Assembly (NCBI GenBank): GCA_964019335.1
Contig: OZ025729.1
Span: 1 to 64,000 of the forward strand
Reading direction: 5' to 3'
DNA: 64,000 nucleotides
Origin: Diplonema japonicum
Taxonomy: Eukaryota; Euglenozoa; Diplonemea; Diplonemida; Diplonemidae
The notes beneath the pieces were generated by a model that was given only the letters and a program-made list of their open reading frames with translations, was not told where the DNA came from and did no database searches. How positions within the stretch are numbered: position 1 is the first letter of the stretch; every line of letters begins with the position of its first letter. Shown here piece after piece: positions 19,634 to 29,191 of the stretch. The position numbers were made by a program, and so were the translations under genes.

Positions 19634-22600
19634 CTAATGCAGTGCGGGGCATGGCGAGGACGGGAGCACCGGGACCGCTTCTGTTTGAAGCTGAACGAGA
19701 TGGGGGCCGAGGCGCATCGTAGTGTCGAAGGCGGGGGAGGTGACGAGCATGGAGCCATCAACGTGGGCAATGACAGTGCCTAAGGCGGTGGGGTGATCCG
19801 GTAGTGTACAAATCACAGAACAGCCAATTGGGAAGCATCCCGAAGGTGAACCCGACTGCCCACGTGCGAATGGACCGCGCAGCACAACATTCGACGGCAA
19901 GAACAGCCTGACATACCCACTGTCTAGCTCTACCACGGTACACAGCATGCCTAGGTCAACATCTTTAGTGTGCCCTACAACAGTTCCGCCGTTGCCGTTG
20001 ATGTCCACAGCACCCTGCAGTCCGTGGATCACCACGTCAGCACCTACAGGCAAGTGGCCTTCTGGCGGTGGGTCGAGTGACTGTGCTGGTCTCCAAGGTA
20101 CCACTGCTTCCAACGGCAGCTCCTCAGCTTTGCTTTTAAACACGACGACCACCGTGGTGTCGCTGATATCCTCAACCCTGCCTGCTCGTCTCTTCCCTTC
20201 CCGCTCCCTCACAGTGTCGCCCACTGCTACCCACTCTTCTTCCTCGTTCTTTACAGCCACGATATGCAGCTGTGAAGAGGAAACAGCATGAACATCTCCT
20301 TCTACCCTCACGAGGATCTTTTCAAGACTACTCCCCACTACCACTCCACTCCTCCCTGACAGCTCAGGGTGGCTGTGAATCGACACGGCACAACCCACTG
20401 CGATTTCATCCTCGTACTTGGTAACGTTCGCCCCCCGCACCAAGAGCCGCTCTCCGCTGTTGCTGAGCAACGCAAGACACTGGCGTCCCTTTGCCTCTGC
20501 GTACCCGACGACACGGCAGAGCTTACCATTGTGCTGCGGGTGGTTGCGGAAAGAGTGGAGGACCACCTGACATCCCACGGGGTGTTCTGTTCTCGATGCG
20601 TCCGAGCTTGAGCCTTTCGACTCCACGACCTCCGAAAGAGGTTTCTTCATGGGCTGGTCCCCCCCTTCCACCCAGTCATCAGGCTCTTGCTGTTGCACTG
20701 TCGGTTTTTCACCTTCAGGCTCTGTGGGTGGTACTGTTGATTGCTCGCTTGGCTGCCGCTTGGCAAACCTTTGCATAACTCTCACCTTACTTGGGCCAAC
20801 CAACAGCTTCTCGCCGCCGCACGCTACCACTAAAGAAGGCCGTCTGCCTTCTTCTTGGTGCTCTACGACTTCGCCTTCACGTCCATTGTGTTCCGGGTGG
20901 CTCTTGAGCCCTTGTAACACCACCCACGTGCCCACAGGGACCAGTGTCGCTGCCGTACTTGTCTGCGAGCTGTGCATACTAGGGAGTTCAGGGAACTTCT
21001 TGGGCTCGACTTCTTCATCTAGCCTGGTGCATCTTCCTATGTCAACCTCGATGTCGGAGGTATCCAGCAGCGCTGACTGCGGACCTGCAACGACAAGCTC
21101 TTCTCCACACTGTACCTCCATGCACGTGGTGCCTGTGGGGCTTGTGACATGGCTTAGGACGACCCCTCGAGACATCCCTGGAACGGTGTGCAGCCACGCA
21201 GGGCGAATGGGCTGCACTTCGTTGGGGGGGACGCGTACCGTCACACCGCGAGTCGTGTGAATCGCAACCGAAGGCGATGGAAGGGAAGTATGAGATGTCA
21301 CCACACCAGCAGCACACTCGCCTGGCAGCCAGACCTCACTTCCAACAGGTGGGAGGGAGCGGAAAGTGTTCGGTGCGAGGCACCGGTGAGGGACCCACAC
21401 CCTCGCACCCGGAGGGTACAACACGTCAGTGGGCATCACATTGCTGGGGTTGACGATCAGTTGCCCTCCCAGACGAGACCCTTTCACCCCCACCACGTAC
21501 CGCGTGCTTGTGTGCCCAACCACAACACCTTGCAGCCCGTTGTACGAGGCGTTATCCTTAAGCGAGTGCAGGTGCACACTGCTACCTATTTTGCATTCAT
21601 GCAGATCGACTTTGAACCGCAGACCCGAGTGGAGGTGTGCCCTGTTCAACTGCTCGTGCATAGTAACTAGCTCCCTCATGCTGCACGTGTGTCTGACAAA
21701 AAGCTGCACGGCTGCTCTGTCTTGCTCGTCTGCGATACCCCTTAGCTTCTCGAATGCTTTGGTTTGGAAAGCGATGACCAACACTATACTAGAGGTGGCG
21801 CTCCGCCAGTCTTGCACGATGGTACGCCTGGAGGCGGCCTCGTTACTTTGCAGGAGACAGGAAGCTTCGAGGAGCAGGCGTGCAGTGTCTTGTGAAGCCT
21901 CAACGGCGATCCTGGAGCGAATCTCTTGTTTCTGCAACTGCGTGAAGATATGAGTGCGCTGCTGCTCGGCGAGGCGTGCAAACCCATCAGCCTCACCTGC
22001 CACCAGCCTTCTTCTGAAGTAAACCTCGTCGCGTGTCATGTCGGACCCATGCTTCCCGGTAAGCACACCCGACCCTTTCGGCGACGCCTCAGTCCCCCAC
22101 TCTGTCTCCTCATCCCACGACAGAGATGTCGCCACGCTGCACGGTTTAGCATTGTCACTGCTACTGCACGCCCCTACACGTGTCTTACTACCACGGCGGG
22201 GGCGGCTTTTTGGGAGGATAATGGTGGAAGCGATGGATGGGCTCTTGGCGACAGAGGCTGCATCTCCATCCCATGACACAGAAGAGGCGGCGCTGCGTGC
22301 CTTGCTGCCTCGGCGGGGGCGGGTTATTGGGAGGACGATAGTGGAGACGGCAGAGCTTTTTGGGCGGGGCGCGAAGGGGGGGAGGGAGGACGTGGTGGGA
22401 GGTATATGCAAAGGGAGCGAAACGTTGTCTTCAACTTCCATCTCCTCCTTCCTCCCCTTCCCGCCCTCGACCACCGACGGCCCGGTATCGACATGTGTTG
22501 TCATGCTCGTGGTGAGCCTGTCGGGCGTGATGGTGGGCGACACTGGCGACACCTCTATAGGACAGTGCGGCCGTCTGGGTGGTCTTCTTCTGTGAGGGTA

Positions 22601-22924
22601 TTTTGCCTTGTACACCGCTTCCATGCCTTTGAACACCACGCCGTCGTTCCTCACCCGTTGCCCTGCTGCAGCTGCGTCTTCGACTAGACCTTCGGCTGGT
22701 GCACATTCGTCCTGCAGTACTCTACCTGCTTCCTCGAGGAGCTGCTTCTGATACAACCCCACTACTTGTTTTCTTTCCAGCACGCGCTCCATCTCCCTTC
22801 TGAACCTGATCTCCTCCAAAGACGGTATCTGCGCCATTGGGCCTTCTTCCGGCTCTGTTCCATATTTGACACCAAGCGCCTCCACAGCAGCTAGTGCTTG
22901 TCCCAGCCCTTGTGGCACAGGCAT
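19634..22924 (-). CDS. Large protein with a series of SH3-like (KOW-type) repeats
   Basis: A 1096-residue protein without a certain function. Residues 30-100 and 300-440 are charged and helical. Residues 195-250 hold a duplicated motif, STIVLPITRPRRGSK and STIILPKSRPRRGSK, within a Ser-rich stretch. From residue 446 on come about eight SH3-like barrels of one type: a hydrophobic strand, then HSLKDNASYNG, LKSHPEHNG, RNHPQHNG or LQGAVDINGNG, then a V-V-G strand (VVVGH, VVEH, VVGY, VVGH) and a closing LLV or LIV strand. This hPxxNG..G.V pattern is widespread in protist proteins and is likely a protein-binding scaffold. No catalytic motif is visible. In sense, an acceptor (CACCACAG) lies 55 nt upstream, then A30, then a start-stop uORF, then the ATG. 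Confidence 0.75.
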   Translation of the reverse strand: MPVPQGLGQALAAVEALGVKYGTEPEEGPMAQIPSLEEIRFRREMERVLERKQVVGLYQKQLLEEAGRVLQDECAPAEGLVEDAAAAGQRVRNDGVVFKGMEAVYKAKYPHRRRPPRRPHCPIEVSPVSPTITPDRLTTSMTTHVDTGPSVVEGGKGRKEEMEVEDNVSLPLHIPPTTSSLPPFAPRPKSSAVSTIVLPITRPRRGSKARSAASSVSWDGDAASVAKSPSIASTIILPKSRPRRGSKTRVGACSSSDNAKPCSVATSLSWDEETEWGTEASPKGSGVLTGKHGSDMTRDEVYFRRRLVAGEADGFARLAEQQRTHIFTQLQKQEIRSRIAVEASQDTARLLLEASCLLQSNEAASRRTIVQDWRSATSSIVLVIAFQTKAFEKLRGIADEQDRAAVQLFVRHTCSMRELVTMHEQLNRAHLHSGLRFKVDLHECKIGSSVHLHSLKDNASYNGLQGVVVGHTSTRYVVGVKGSRLGGQLIVNPSNVMPTDVLYPPGARVWVPHRCLAPNTFRSLPPVGSEVWLPGECAAGVVTSHTSLPSPSVAIHTTRGVTVRVPPNEVQPIRPAWLHTVPGMSRGVVLSHVTSPTGTTCMEVQCGEELVVAGPQSALLDTSDIEVDIGRCTRLDEEVEPKKFPELPSMHSSQTSTAATLVPVGTWVVLQGLKSHPEHNGREGEVVEHQEEGRRPSLVVACGGEKLLVGPSKVRVMQRFAKRQPSEQSTVPPTEPEGEKPTVQQQEPDDWVEGGDQPMKKPLSEVVESKGSSSDASRTEHPVGCQVVLHSFRNHPQHNGKLCRVVGYAEAKGRQCLALLSNSGERLLVRGANVTKYEDEIAVGCAVSIHSHPELSGRSGVVVGSSLEKILVRVEGDVHAVSSSQLHIVAVKNEEEEWVAVGDTVREREGKRRAGRVEDISDTTVVVVFKSKAEELPLEAVVPWRPAQSLDPPPEGHLPVGADVVIHGLQGAVDINGNGGTVVGHTKDVDLGMLCTVVELDSGYVRLFLPSNVVLRGPFARGQSGSPSGCFPIGCSVICTLPDHPTALGTVIAHVDGSMLVTSPAFDTTMRLGPHLVQLQTEAVPVLPSSPCPALH

Positions 22925-22926
22925 TC

Positions 22927-22932
22927 TTACAT
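22927..22932 (-). promoter_or_regulatory. Minimal upstream ORF (ATG-TAA)
   Basis: In sense, A30 is followed by GCCATGTAAGAATGCCTG. A start codon followed directly by a stop sits two bases before the main start. Start-stop elements stall ribosomes in other eukaryotes. Whether this one works is unknown. Confidence 0.5.
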
Positions 22933-22934
22933 GG

Positions 22935-22965
<31 letters not shown>

Positions 22966-22979
22966 CTTTGTATTATGCC

Positions 22980-22981
22980 CT
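22980..22981 (-). promoter_or_regulatory. Predicted trans-splice acceptor AG of the SH3-repeat gene
   Basis: In sense, AACACACCACAG is followed by a 55-nt leader containing A30. Confidence 0.45.
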
Positions 22982-23399
22982 GTGGTGTGTTCAAATAGGC
23001 CTTTTATGAAAATCTTTTGGTAATTGGAAGTGAAGAAAAGAAAAAAAAAAAAAAAGAAGTGTGTGGAACAGTCCCTTCCTCTTGACACTTTCAACAAAAG
23101 AAGCAATGGAAGAAGGGAGAGAGGGGGGGGGAAGAAGAAGAAGAAAGAAATACTGCAAATCTCTTAATTATTTCCCTTTTAAGAAAAAGGGGAAGGGATA
23201 TCCGATAAAAAAGAAGTTACTAACAGCATATAGTGACAGCAACGGCCACCCTTCGGTACATGGGTTTGCCCCCCTTTTTTTTTTTCTTCTTCTTCCAGAA
23301 ATGTCTTTTTTTTCTTCTTTCTTTCTTTCTTTCTTTCTTTTTTTTTTTTGTATGTATTTATTATTATTATTTTATTTTTATTTTTGCGATTGCACGAAA

Positions 23400-23448
<49 letters not shown>

Positions 23449-23549
23449 CCTTCTTTGTTTGCCTCGCTTGGCAGAGTCCCCACCCTTCCCCAACTGTAAC
23501 TGAAACCCCCAACGCAAAATAGGAGAGGGGGGATGGGGAAAAAAAAAAT

Positions 23550-23640
23550 TCACTATGATAGGAACGAAGTGGTTAGCAACGGCCCGCCGCGGTGGCGTGC
23601 CTACCTTATGATGCTCCCCTTTTGGGGTCGTTCCCTGCAA
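23550..23640. repeat. Short repeat shared with 24425-24490
   Basis: Both stretches read 'tcactatgatagga', then 'ggtggcgtgcctaccttatg', then 'atgctccccttttggggt'. The ccccttttgggg core can form a hairpin. The first copy has an extra 20 bp. Function unknown. Confidence 0.7.
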
Positions 23641-23908
23641 AAAAAAAAAAAAAAGGGGGGCTAAAACACGCACATAAAAAAAAAAGGAATTAGTTATGTG
23701 AAGGAACAGTAAGGATATTTAACATAGAAAGTGCTTTTTCTTTTTTTTTTTCTTTCCCCCCCCCCTCCCCACTTAATTGAGTAACGCTCCCAATATTCTT
23801 TTTTTCTTGGTCACGAAGAGAATAACTTTCTAATGGCGCTGCCATCAGCGGCAGGCATATGAACACCTGGGCAAGGGAATACTCCATAAATAGGTTTTTC
23901 ATATTTCC

Positions 23909-23939
<31 letters not shown>

Positions 23940-24271
23940 TTCATCTTTTGTCATTCGAAGAAAAAAAGAAAAAAAAAAGAATCTCTCTTATCGATTTTAA
24001 CGTCAAGGTGACACAAGTCAAGCCACAGTCAGCTCCAAGTGTACTATAAAATAGTACATAGGGTGGGTGGGGGGTGTTGTAGTCAAACGACACATTATAG
24101 AGTGACGAAGCTCTAACCTGTGCGGCGCCACCTCTCAGACGCGAGTTCCCTCGGGTTTCGGAGGAACTGGCACCTGGCACAGACCTCTCTGGGAAAAGGA
24201 GAAAGAAAACTAATGGAACTAATGGCAAATACCAACAGCAAATTAGAAAAAAAAAGAGACATTTAAGGGTA

Positions 24272-24289
24272 CCTGCGGTATGTGGCAGG
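24272..24289. repeat. Repeated small hairpin, copy 1 (copy 2 at 37357-37374)
   Basis: cctgcggtatgtggcagg here and cctgcagtatgtggcagg at 37357 both fold as CCTGC/GCAGG with a loop of about 8 nt. Both are preceded by 'agagacatt.aa.gg'. Two such matches 13 kb apart suggest a small dispersed element or an RNA-level structure in 3' regions of minus-strand transcripts. Confidence 0.55.
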
Positions 24290-25210
24290 ACGCTGTGCTT
24301 AGAAAGAGAAAAAAAAAAAAACTGGTCGTCATGATAGAGTGTCAACGACCCCACCGCAGTGGCGAAAATAGCAACGGTTTAAGTATAGGAGCAAAAAAAA
24401 AAAAAAAAGAAAGAAAAAAAGAAAAAAATCACTATGATAGGAAACGAGGTGGCGTGCCTACCTTATGATGCTCCCCTTTTGGGGTTCTTGCATGACTGTG
24501 CCGAAAAAGCGCGCCTCTTTTTCTCCCTCAGCCATGTCGCCTGCAGCGTATCCAGGCCTTCTTGTCGGCGTTAATCGTCGTGCTGACGTTGACCCCCAAC
24601 GTCTTCTTTGTGCAGCATTCGAAGGCCATCGCGACCAGCGCTCCCTCCTCCGCCCACTGCAATACTCCCTGTGCTGCGGGTCAGCTTGAGCTTGTACACT
24701 TCCATGACCTTCGGTGCCTCGAAACGCCTCCCCAAAAAAAAAAAAAAAAAAAAAAACAGCAAAGGCGAAAGACTGGTCCAGAATGACGAAGAAACAGTTC
24801 GGCTCAGTGACTGATAAAAGAAAATACCGCAAAAAAAAGGGGGGGGGCTTACTTCTTGCAGATTTTCAATCGATCAGGGGGGGGAAGGGGAAAAAAAAAG
24901 AACCTTCACCTGTATTCTCGTTCGATCAGCCCAGCTGCATAGATATAGCTTTAGGTGACGGAAAAAAGAAGGGGAGGGGGGGAAGTAGGTTATAAGTCTT
25001 ACAAGAAGAAGAAAAAATAAAACTGAGCAAGTAGAGTGGGGGAGAAAAAAAACAAAGGTAACAAGGCCCATCTGTCCTCTGTTACAGCCGCCTTTTCAAC
25101 CATGGCACGAAGCTACTTTGCGCAACAAGCGCACCAGAAGGCAGGCGGATACTGTTGTGGCCGACTTGAGAGAAAGGGATGTGTGACAATATCTTCTTCT
25201 CCTTTCTTTT

Positions 25211-25246
<36 letters not shown>

Positions 25247-25844
25247 TTACTACAAAACAATGACAGCTACACGCAGCCATTGATGAAGATTTTTTTTTAT
25301 TTTTATTTTTTTTTATTGATTGGGAACACAGAAGAGGAGAGAGCATCATCGGTAGGATGCCCAAAGTCAACTCCAGAACCAGGCGAGCCAACGAGCGTAA
25401 GTTCCATTAAAAAAAGTAGAACAAGCTAGAGAGAAGGAAAAGGAGGAGGAGGAGGGGATACTATTTTGTTTTCCATCAAGCGGTGACAACTTAACAGAGG
25501 AAAGTTGTAGCAGCTGATGGGGGGGTTTTTTTTTTCTTACTGAGAGTTTTTTTTTCCTTTTTGAGAAATTATTTCATAAATAAGATAAACTCTATCTACT
25601 TAGGGAAAGGGGGGGTGGGAACACCAGCTTAGAAAGCACTGCAAAGCCATCATTTTCAATAATTCCTGGTATAAAAGGAGGCATCTAAGAAGAAAGAAAA
25701 AAAAAAAGGAGCGGGAGAAGAGAAGGAAAAAAAAAAAAAAAAAAAAAAGGGAGAGGAGAGGGGCAAGATCCCTGCAACAATCGTGTAACAAAAACGGTTC
25801 GAGATCATCAAAGGGAGGGGAGGAATATTTCGCCTCCCCTCTTC

Positions 25845-27965
25845 CTATGGAGCTAGCAGCCCACTTCTCTTCTCACCACTGCCCTCACCCAACTCAAAGA
25901 GCACCACGCCTGGTGACCCCTGTGACACAAAACTGTTTGGCGACTTAAGGCTAGACTTGAACCGGGAGGGCTCTAGTTCTTCGGTCAGGCCAAGTGAACA
26001 CTTCAAAAGACAGTCGTCTTTCTTTACCATGTGAGACCATTCTCGGGGAGGCTCGACCTGTGTGGAAACGAATGTAGCAGTGGCTGCTGCCTCTGTGGAG
26101 GGTGTGTTGCAGTCGATGCAGGACCGTACCGTCTCGCAGACGGACAGCGGGAGGGACATCCTCTTGGCAGAGCCCTTGCTGCTTTCCTTGATCAGCTCCC
26201 CCCACTTCCCCTTGGGTGAAAGGGTCAGCGTCGATCCCCGCCTCACAACGTTGGTACCCTCCTGCACAAAAACTGTCCCTATCTGGCTCGAATCCCTGCT
26301 AGCTTCTTCAGCGTCAACTGTGAAGTAATGGTGCTCGATAAGCTTCGTAGCTGTCGGTCGCAGTTCGGGATCCCTCTGCAGACAGGCTTTAAGGAATGTC
26401 TCGGATGCGCATGTCAAGCCGGATGGGAGTGTTATACCGGTGGAGTCTCCGTTTTCATTCACAATCCATCGCAGAACCCCAACTTGTGTTTTGATACCCA
26501 GGTGCATCCAAGGCGGCCTAGCACACAGCATCTCCATTACAGTGCACCCCAAGGACCAAATGTCAGCTTGCCAGTTGTGTCCCCGTGCTGTGATGACCTC
26601 AGGTGCCATCCAATAAGGTGTGCCCTGCACACCGGGGATCCCGTCTTTCGATTCGACGATCGCGGAGGCTCCGAAATCCGCTACTTTGACAAAGCCATCG
26701 ACTGTGAGGAGGATGTTCGCACATTTGATGTCCCGGTGGATAATGCCCTGTGCGTGGAGGTGTGCCAAGCCGAGGAGGATTTGATATGTGTATTGAACTG
26801 CCGTCGTTTCGTTCAAAGGCCCGAAGGTTCTGAGCAGCTTCTGAAGCGAACCGCCAGGGACGTACTCCATGAAGATGTTGATGGAGGACCCGACGCGTTC
26901 CGTGAAGAAGTACCTGACGACGTGGGTGTGGTCCAAGGGCTTCATGATCTCGATCTCCTTCTGCAGCTGCCGCATCTTGGCCATCACGTTGCTGTCGCCA
27001 GCGCAGAACTCCACGTTCTTGACGGCCATCAGCTCGCCTGTCTCAGAGTTGAGCCCGATGTGCACCTTCCCGAACCCGCCCTGCCCGATCAGGTCCCCTT
27101 TCTTCCAGTTGAACGTTTTCTTTATAATCTTTACAGGTGACGGGTTGTTGATGTTCGTTGTGAAGCTGCTGTCGCGGATCCTGGTCTTCGCCAATGTGCG
27201 TGGCTCTTCGCACCGCTCGTCGACTGCACTGGAACTCGTTTGCGAGGCCTTGTCGACGCTGCACATGAGCTGCAACCTGGGCTGCAGCGGCAGGGGCCCT
27301 GCTGGGGCGGCTTCTTCCTCTTCAGATTCAATGACCAACCCAGGCGGGCGGACCAACACATTCTGGTTTGTCTGACACACGATAACCGTCGCAGCATCTG
27401 TAGCATGATGCTGCTGTGTGCAGGCACACACAACATCATCCTTCGTAAGAGGAAGCACCGATGTCCGTTGTGAGAGCACCACAAGGTGTTGTGCAGCCAG
27501 CACAAGGATCATCATGCAGAGGACCAGAACAGCATGCGTCCACGCAGGGATCTTCTCGTTCGGAAGGTGCTCTTCAAACACAGCTGCACTTGTAATGACC
27601 GCCACGCTGACAACCCCAAGACTGTAGCCGTATTGCTTTCCATGAGCAGCTGTTGCCAGAACAGGGATTGTGACTAGCATCACAACGAAACCCATGCTTC
27701 CCACCCCGCCCAGTAAGGCCACACCTGCTACCCCTGTTCCGTATGTGTGCAGCAGAGCTAGCCAGCATACCAGTGAGAGGCCCCTCTGACGCTTTGCGAT
27801 GACGCATCCTGCTAGCAGCGCAAGCGTCACCCCGCCTTCCTGCCCCAGTATCACCTTCCCTGCACCCGCACCCTCCTGGAACATCAACGGGAGCAGTGCT
27901 GTGAAGACGGAGGTACACCACCAGCTCATCAGCTTCGTGAGATTTCTATCGATTTGCCCTGCCAT
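25845..27965 (-). CDS. Membrane-anchored STE11/MEKK-type serine/threonine kinase
   Basis: A 706-residue protein if it starts at MAGQIDRNLT. About six hydrophobic segments occupy residues 12-165. A linker leads to a kinase domain from about 286 to 550. The domain shows the glycine loop IGQGGFGKVHIG, VAIK-type lysine K316 (MAVKNVEF), HRDIKCANIL with catalytic D412, DFGAS with D430, and GTPYWMAPEVI, the APE motif of the STE11/MEKK group. An active enzyme is expected. The Ser-rich C-terminal tail of about 150 residues may be regulatory. Polytopic membrane anchoring of a MEKK-type kinase is unusual. The start is chosen because a pyrimidine-rich tract ending CACCACCACAG lies 21 nt upstream. An out-of-frame ATG (GCATGGTATGG) precedes it and would give a 13-residue uORF. 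Confidence 0.85.
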   Translation of the reverse strand: MAGQIDRNLTKLMSWWCTSVFTALLPLMFQEGAGAGKVILGQEGGVTLALLAGCVIAKRQRGLSLVCWLALLHTYGTGVAGVALLGGVGSMGFVVMLVTIPVLATAAHGKQYGYSLGVVSVAVITSAAVFEEHLPNEKIPAWTHAVLVLCMMILVLAAQHLVVLSQRTSVLPLTKDDVVCACTQQHHATDAATVIVCQTNQNVLVRPPGLVIESEEEEAAPAGPLPLQPRLQLMCSVDKASQTSSSAVDERCEEPRTLAKTRIRDSSFTTNINNPSPVKIIKKTFNWKKGDLIGQGGFGKVHIGLNSETGELMAVKNVEFCAGDSNVMAKMRQLQKEIEIMKPLDHTHVVRYFFTERVGSSINIFMEYVPGGSLQKLLRTFGPLNETTAVQYTYQILLGLAHLHAQGIIHRDIKCANILLTVDGFVKVADFGASAIVESKDGIPGVQGTPYWMAPEVITARGHNWQADIWSLGCTVMEMLCARPPWMHLGIKTQVGVLRWIVNENGDSTGITLPSGLTCASETFLKACLQRDPELRPTATKLIEHHYFTVDAEEASRDSSQIGTVFVQEGTNVVRRGSTLTLSPKGKWGELIKESSKGSAKRMSLPLSVCETVRSCIDCNTPSTEAAATATFVSTQVEPPREWSHMVKKDDCLLKCSLGLTEELEPSRFKSSLKSPNSFVSQGSPGVVLFELGEGSGEKRSGLLAP

Positions 27966-27986
27966 ACCATGCCGGGTAGGGGGCTC

Positions 27987-27988
27987 CT
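27987..27988 (-). promoter_or_regulatory. Predicted trans-splice acceptor AG of the kinase gene
   Basis: In sense, a long T/C tract (TTTCCTTTCTTTC and more) is followed by CACCACCACCACAG, then a 21-nt leader to the ATG. This is the most canonical acceptor in the window. Confidence 0.6.
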
Positions 27989-29024
27989 GTGGTGGTGGTG
28001 GTGCAAAGGGCAGGAAACAAGAAAGAAAGAAAGGAAAAAAAAAAGACGCAATTCCCAGCTCGCTCGAATATAAAAGAAAAGCTGGGAGGGTCCCCAGCTG
28101 GGCGAGGTTCTTGGCAAGAAGGGGCGGCAACGAGTCCACTTTGACCTCCGAGATCTGAGAACTTTCAAAGAAGTTTCAAGAAACAAAACAAAAATAACAA
28201 AAAAAGAAACGTGTCGTGTGGTTGGAGACGTTTCTTAAATCGGCCCGATTTTCTTCCCCCCACCCCACTTTTTTCCCCTCTTGACAATGGAGCAGAAAAA
28301 AAAGCTTTACTAAACTAGGGACGGGTGCTTCACAACCCAGAAGAAAGCTAAGATCAACTGTCAGGAGAAAAAAAAAAAAAAAAAAAAAAAAGGGAGGGGG
28401 GAGGATTTCGCTATAGTCGTTTTTTTTTTCTTTATATTCGCCCTTACTAGGTAGCGGACATGGATAGCAGAGAAGCAAGAAGAAGAGACAAGAAGAAAGA
28501 CGCAAGATATCGAAAATCTAACCAACATTTTTTATTATTCATATCTTTTTCTTAGTGAGAGGGGAAAAAAAAAGGGGAGGGAGAATTGCCAGAAATCTAT
28601 TTCCCCCTCTAAACAATAAAGGAAGGAGGGGAGGGGTGGGAACATCGTTAGAGAATTGTTAGTTAGAAAGTGAAAGAGAGAAAAGAAAGAACGAAAAAAA
28701 AACATAGTTCAGTGGTTCTTTCTTTTTACTCCCCTCTTTTTTCTCTTCCTCCTTTTTTTTTTTTCCCTTCCCTGTAAAAGTAACAAGTTTCTATCCTTTG
28801 ATTTATTTGAAAAGGGACCAGAATAATGTGGTTCAGACAATTCTCACGTAAGATGAGATCGCAATATTATTTATTTTGCATTCTTTTTTTTTTTTCTTTT
28901 TCTTTTTAAAGGATTTATAAATAGATATCGAATGAACACGCACAAAAAAAAAAAGAAAAAAAAAGCTTATCTGTCGGTGGCATCAGTAAGCAAAGATACC
29001 TTAATCCACATCCAACAAGCCTTT

Positions 29025-29076
<52 letters not shown>

Positions 29077-29191
29077 CCCTTTTCCTTCAACCAATGCAGC
29101 AGTGTCTAACCTTGGGTCCATACTAGTCCTCATGCCGACAGGGACTGCCACACGAAAAAGAGAAAAAGAGCAAGAATACTTCATAAACAGT
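27989..29191. other. Intergenic, nothing recognised
   Basis: A/G-rich and T-rich sequence with a T run of about 55 at 29031-29086. No credible frame seen. Confidence 0.6.

Larger units (their letters stand above)
22982..25844. other. Long intergenic region, no confident gene
   Basis: 2.9 kb rich in homopolymers, including T48 at about 23401-23448 and T and A runs near 23910, 24730 and 25210. At 24440-24740 a GC-richer minus-strand stretch has a short frame reading ECCTKKTLGVNVSTTINADK before a stop. It could be the last exon of a small unrecognised gene or a relic. Two short repeats are listed separately. Confidence 0.5.

Noticed and set aside
22936-22965. A30 run before the SH3-repeat gene read as the 3' tail of a retroposed transcript
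   Set aside because: It is placed 5' of an intact ATG in sense, as in several other genes here, so a leader run is the better explanation.
24458-24832. GC-richer stretch as a possible small gene
   Set aside because: Three frames are open for only 60-120 codons and no conserved motif is visible. The short ECCTKKTLGVNV frame begins just after a stop.
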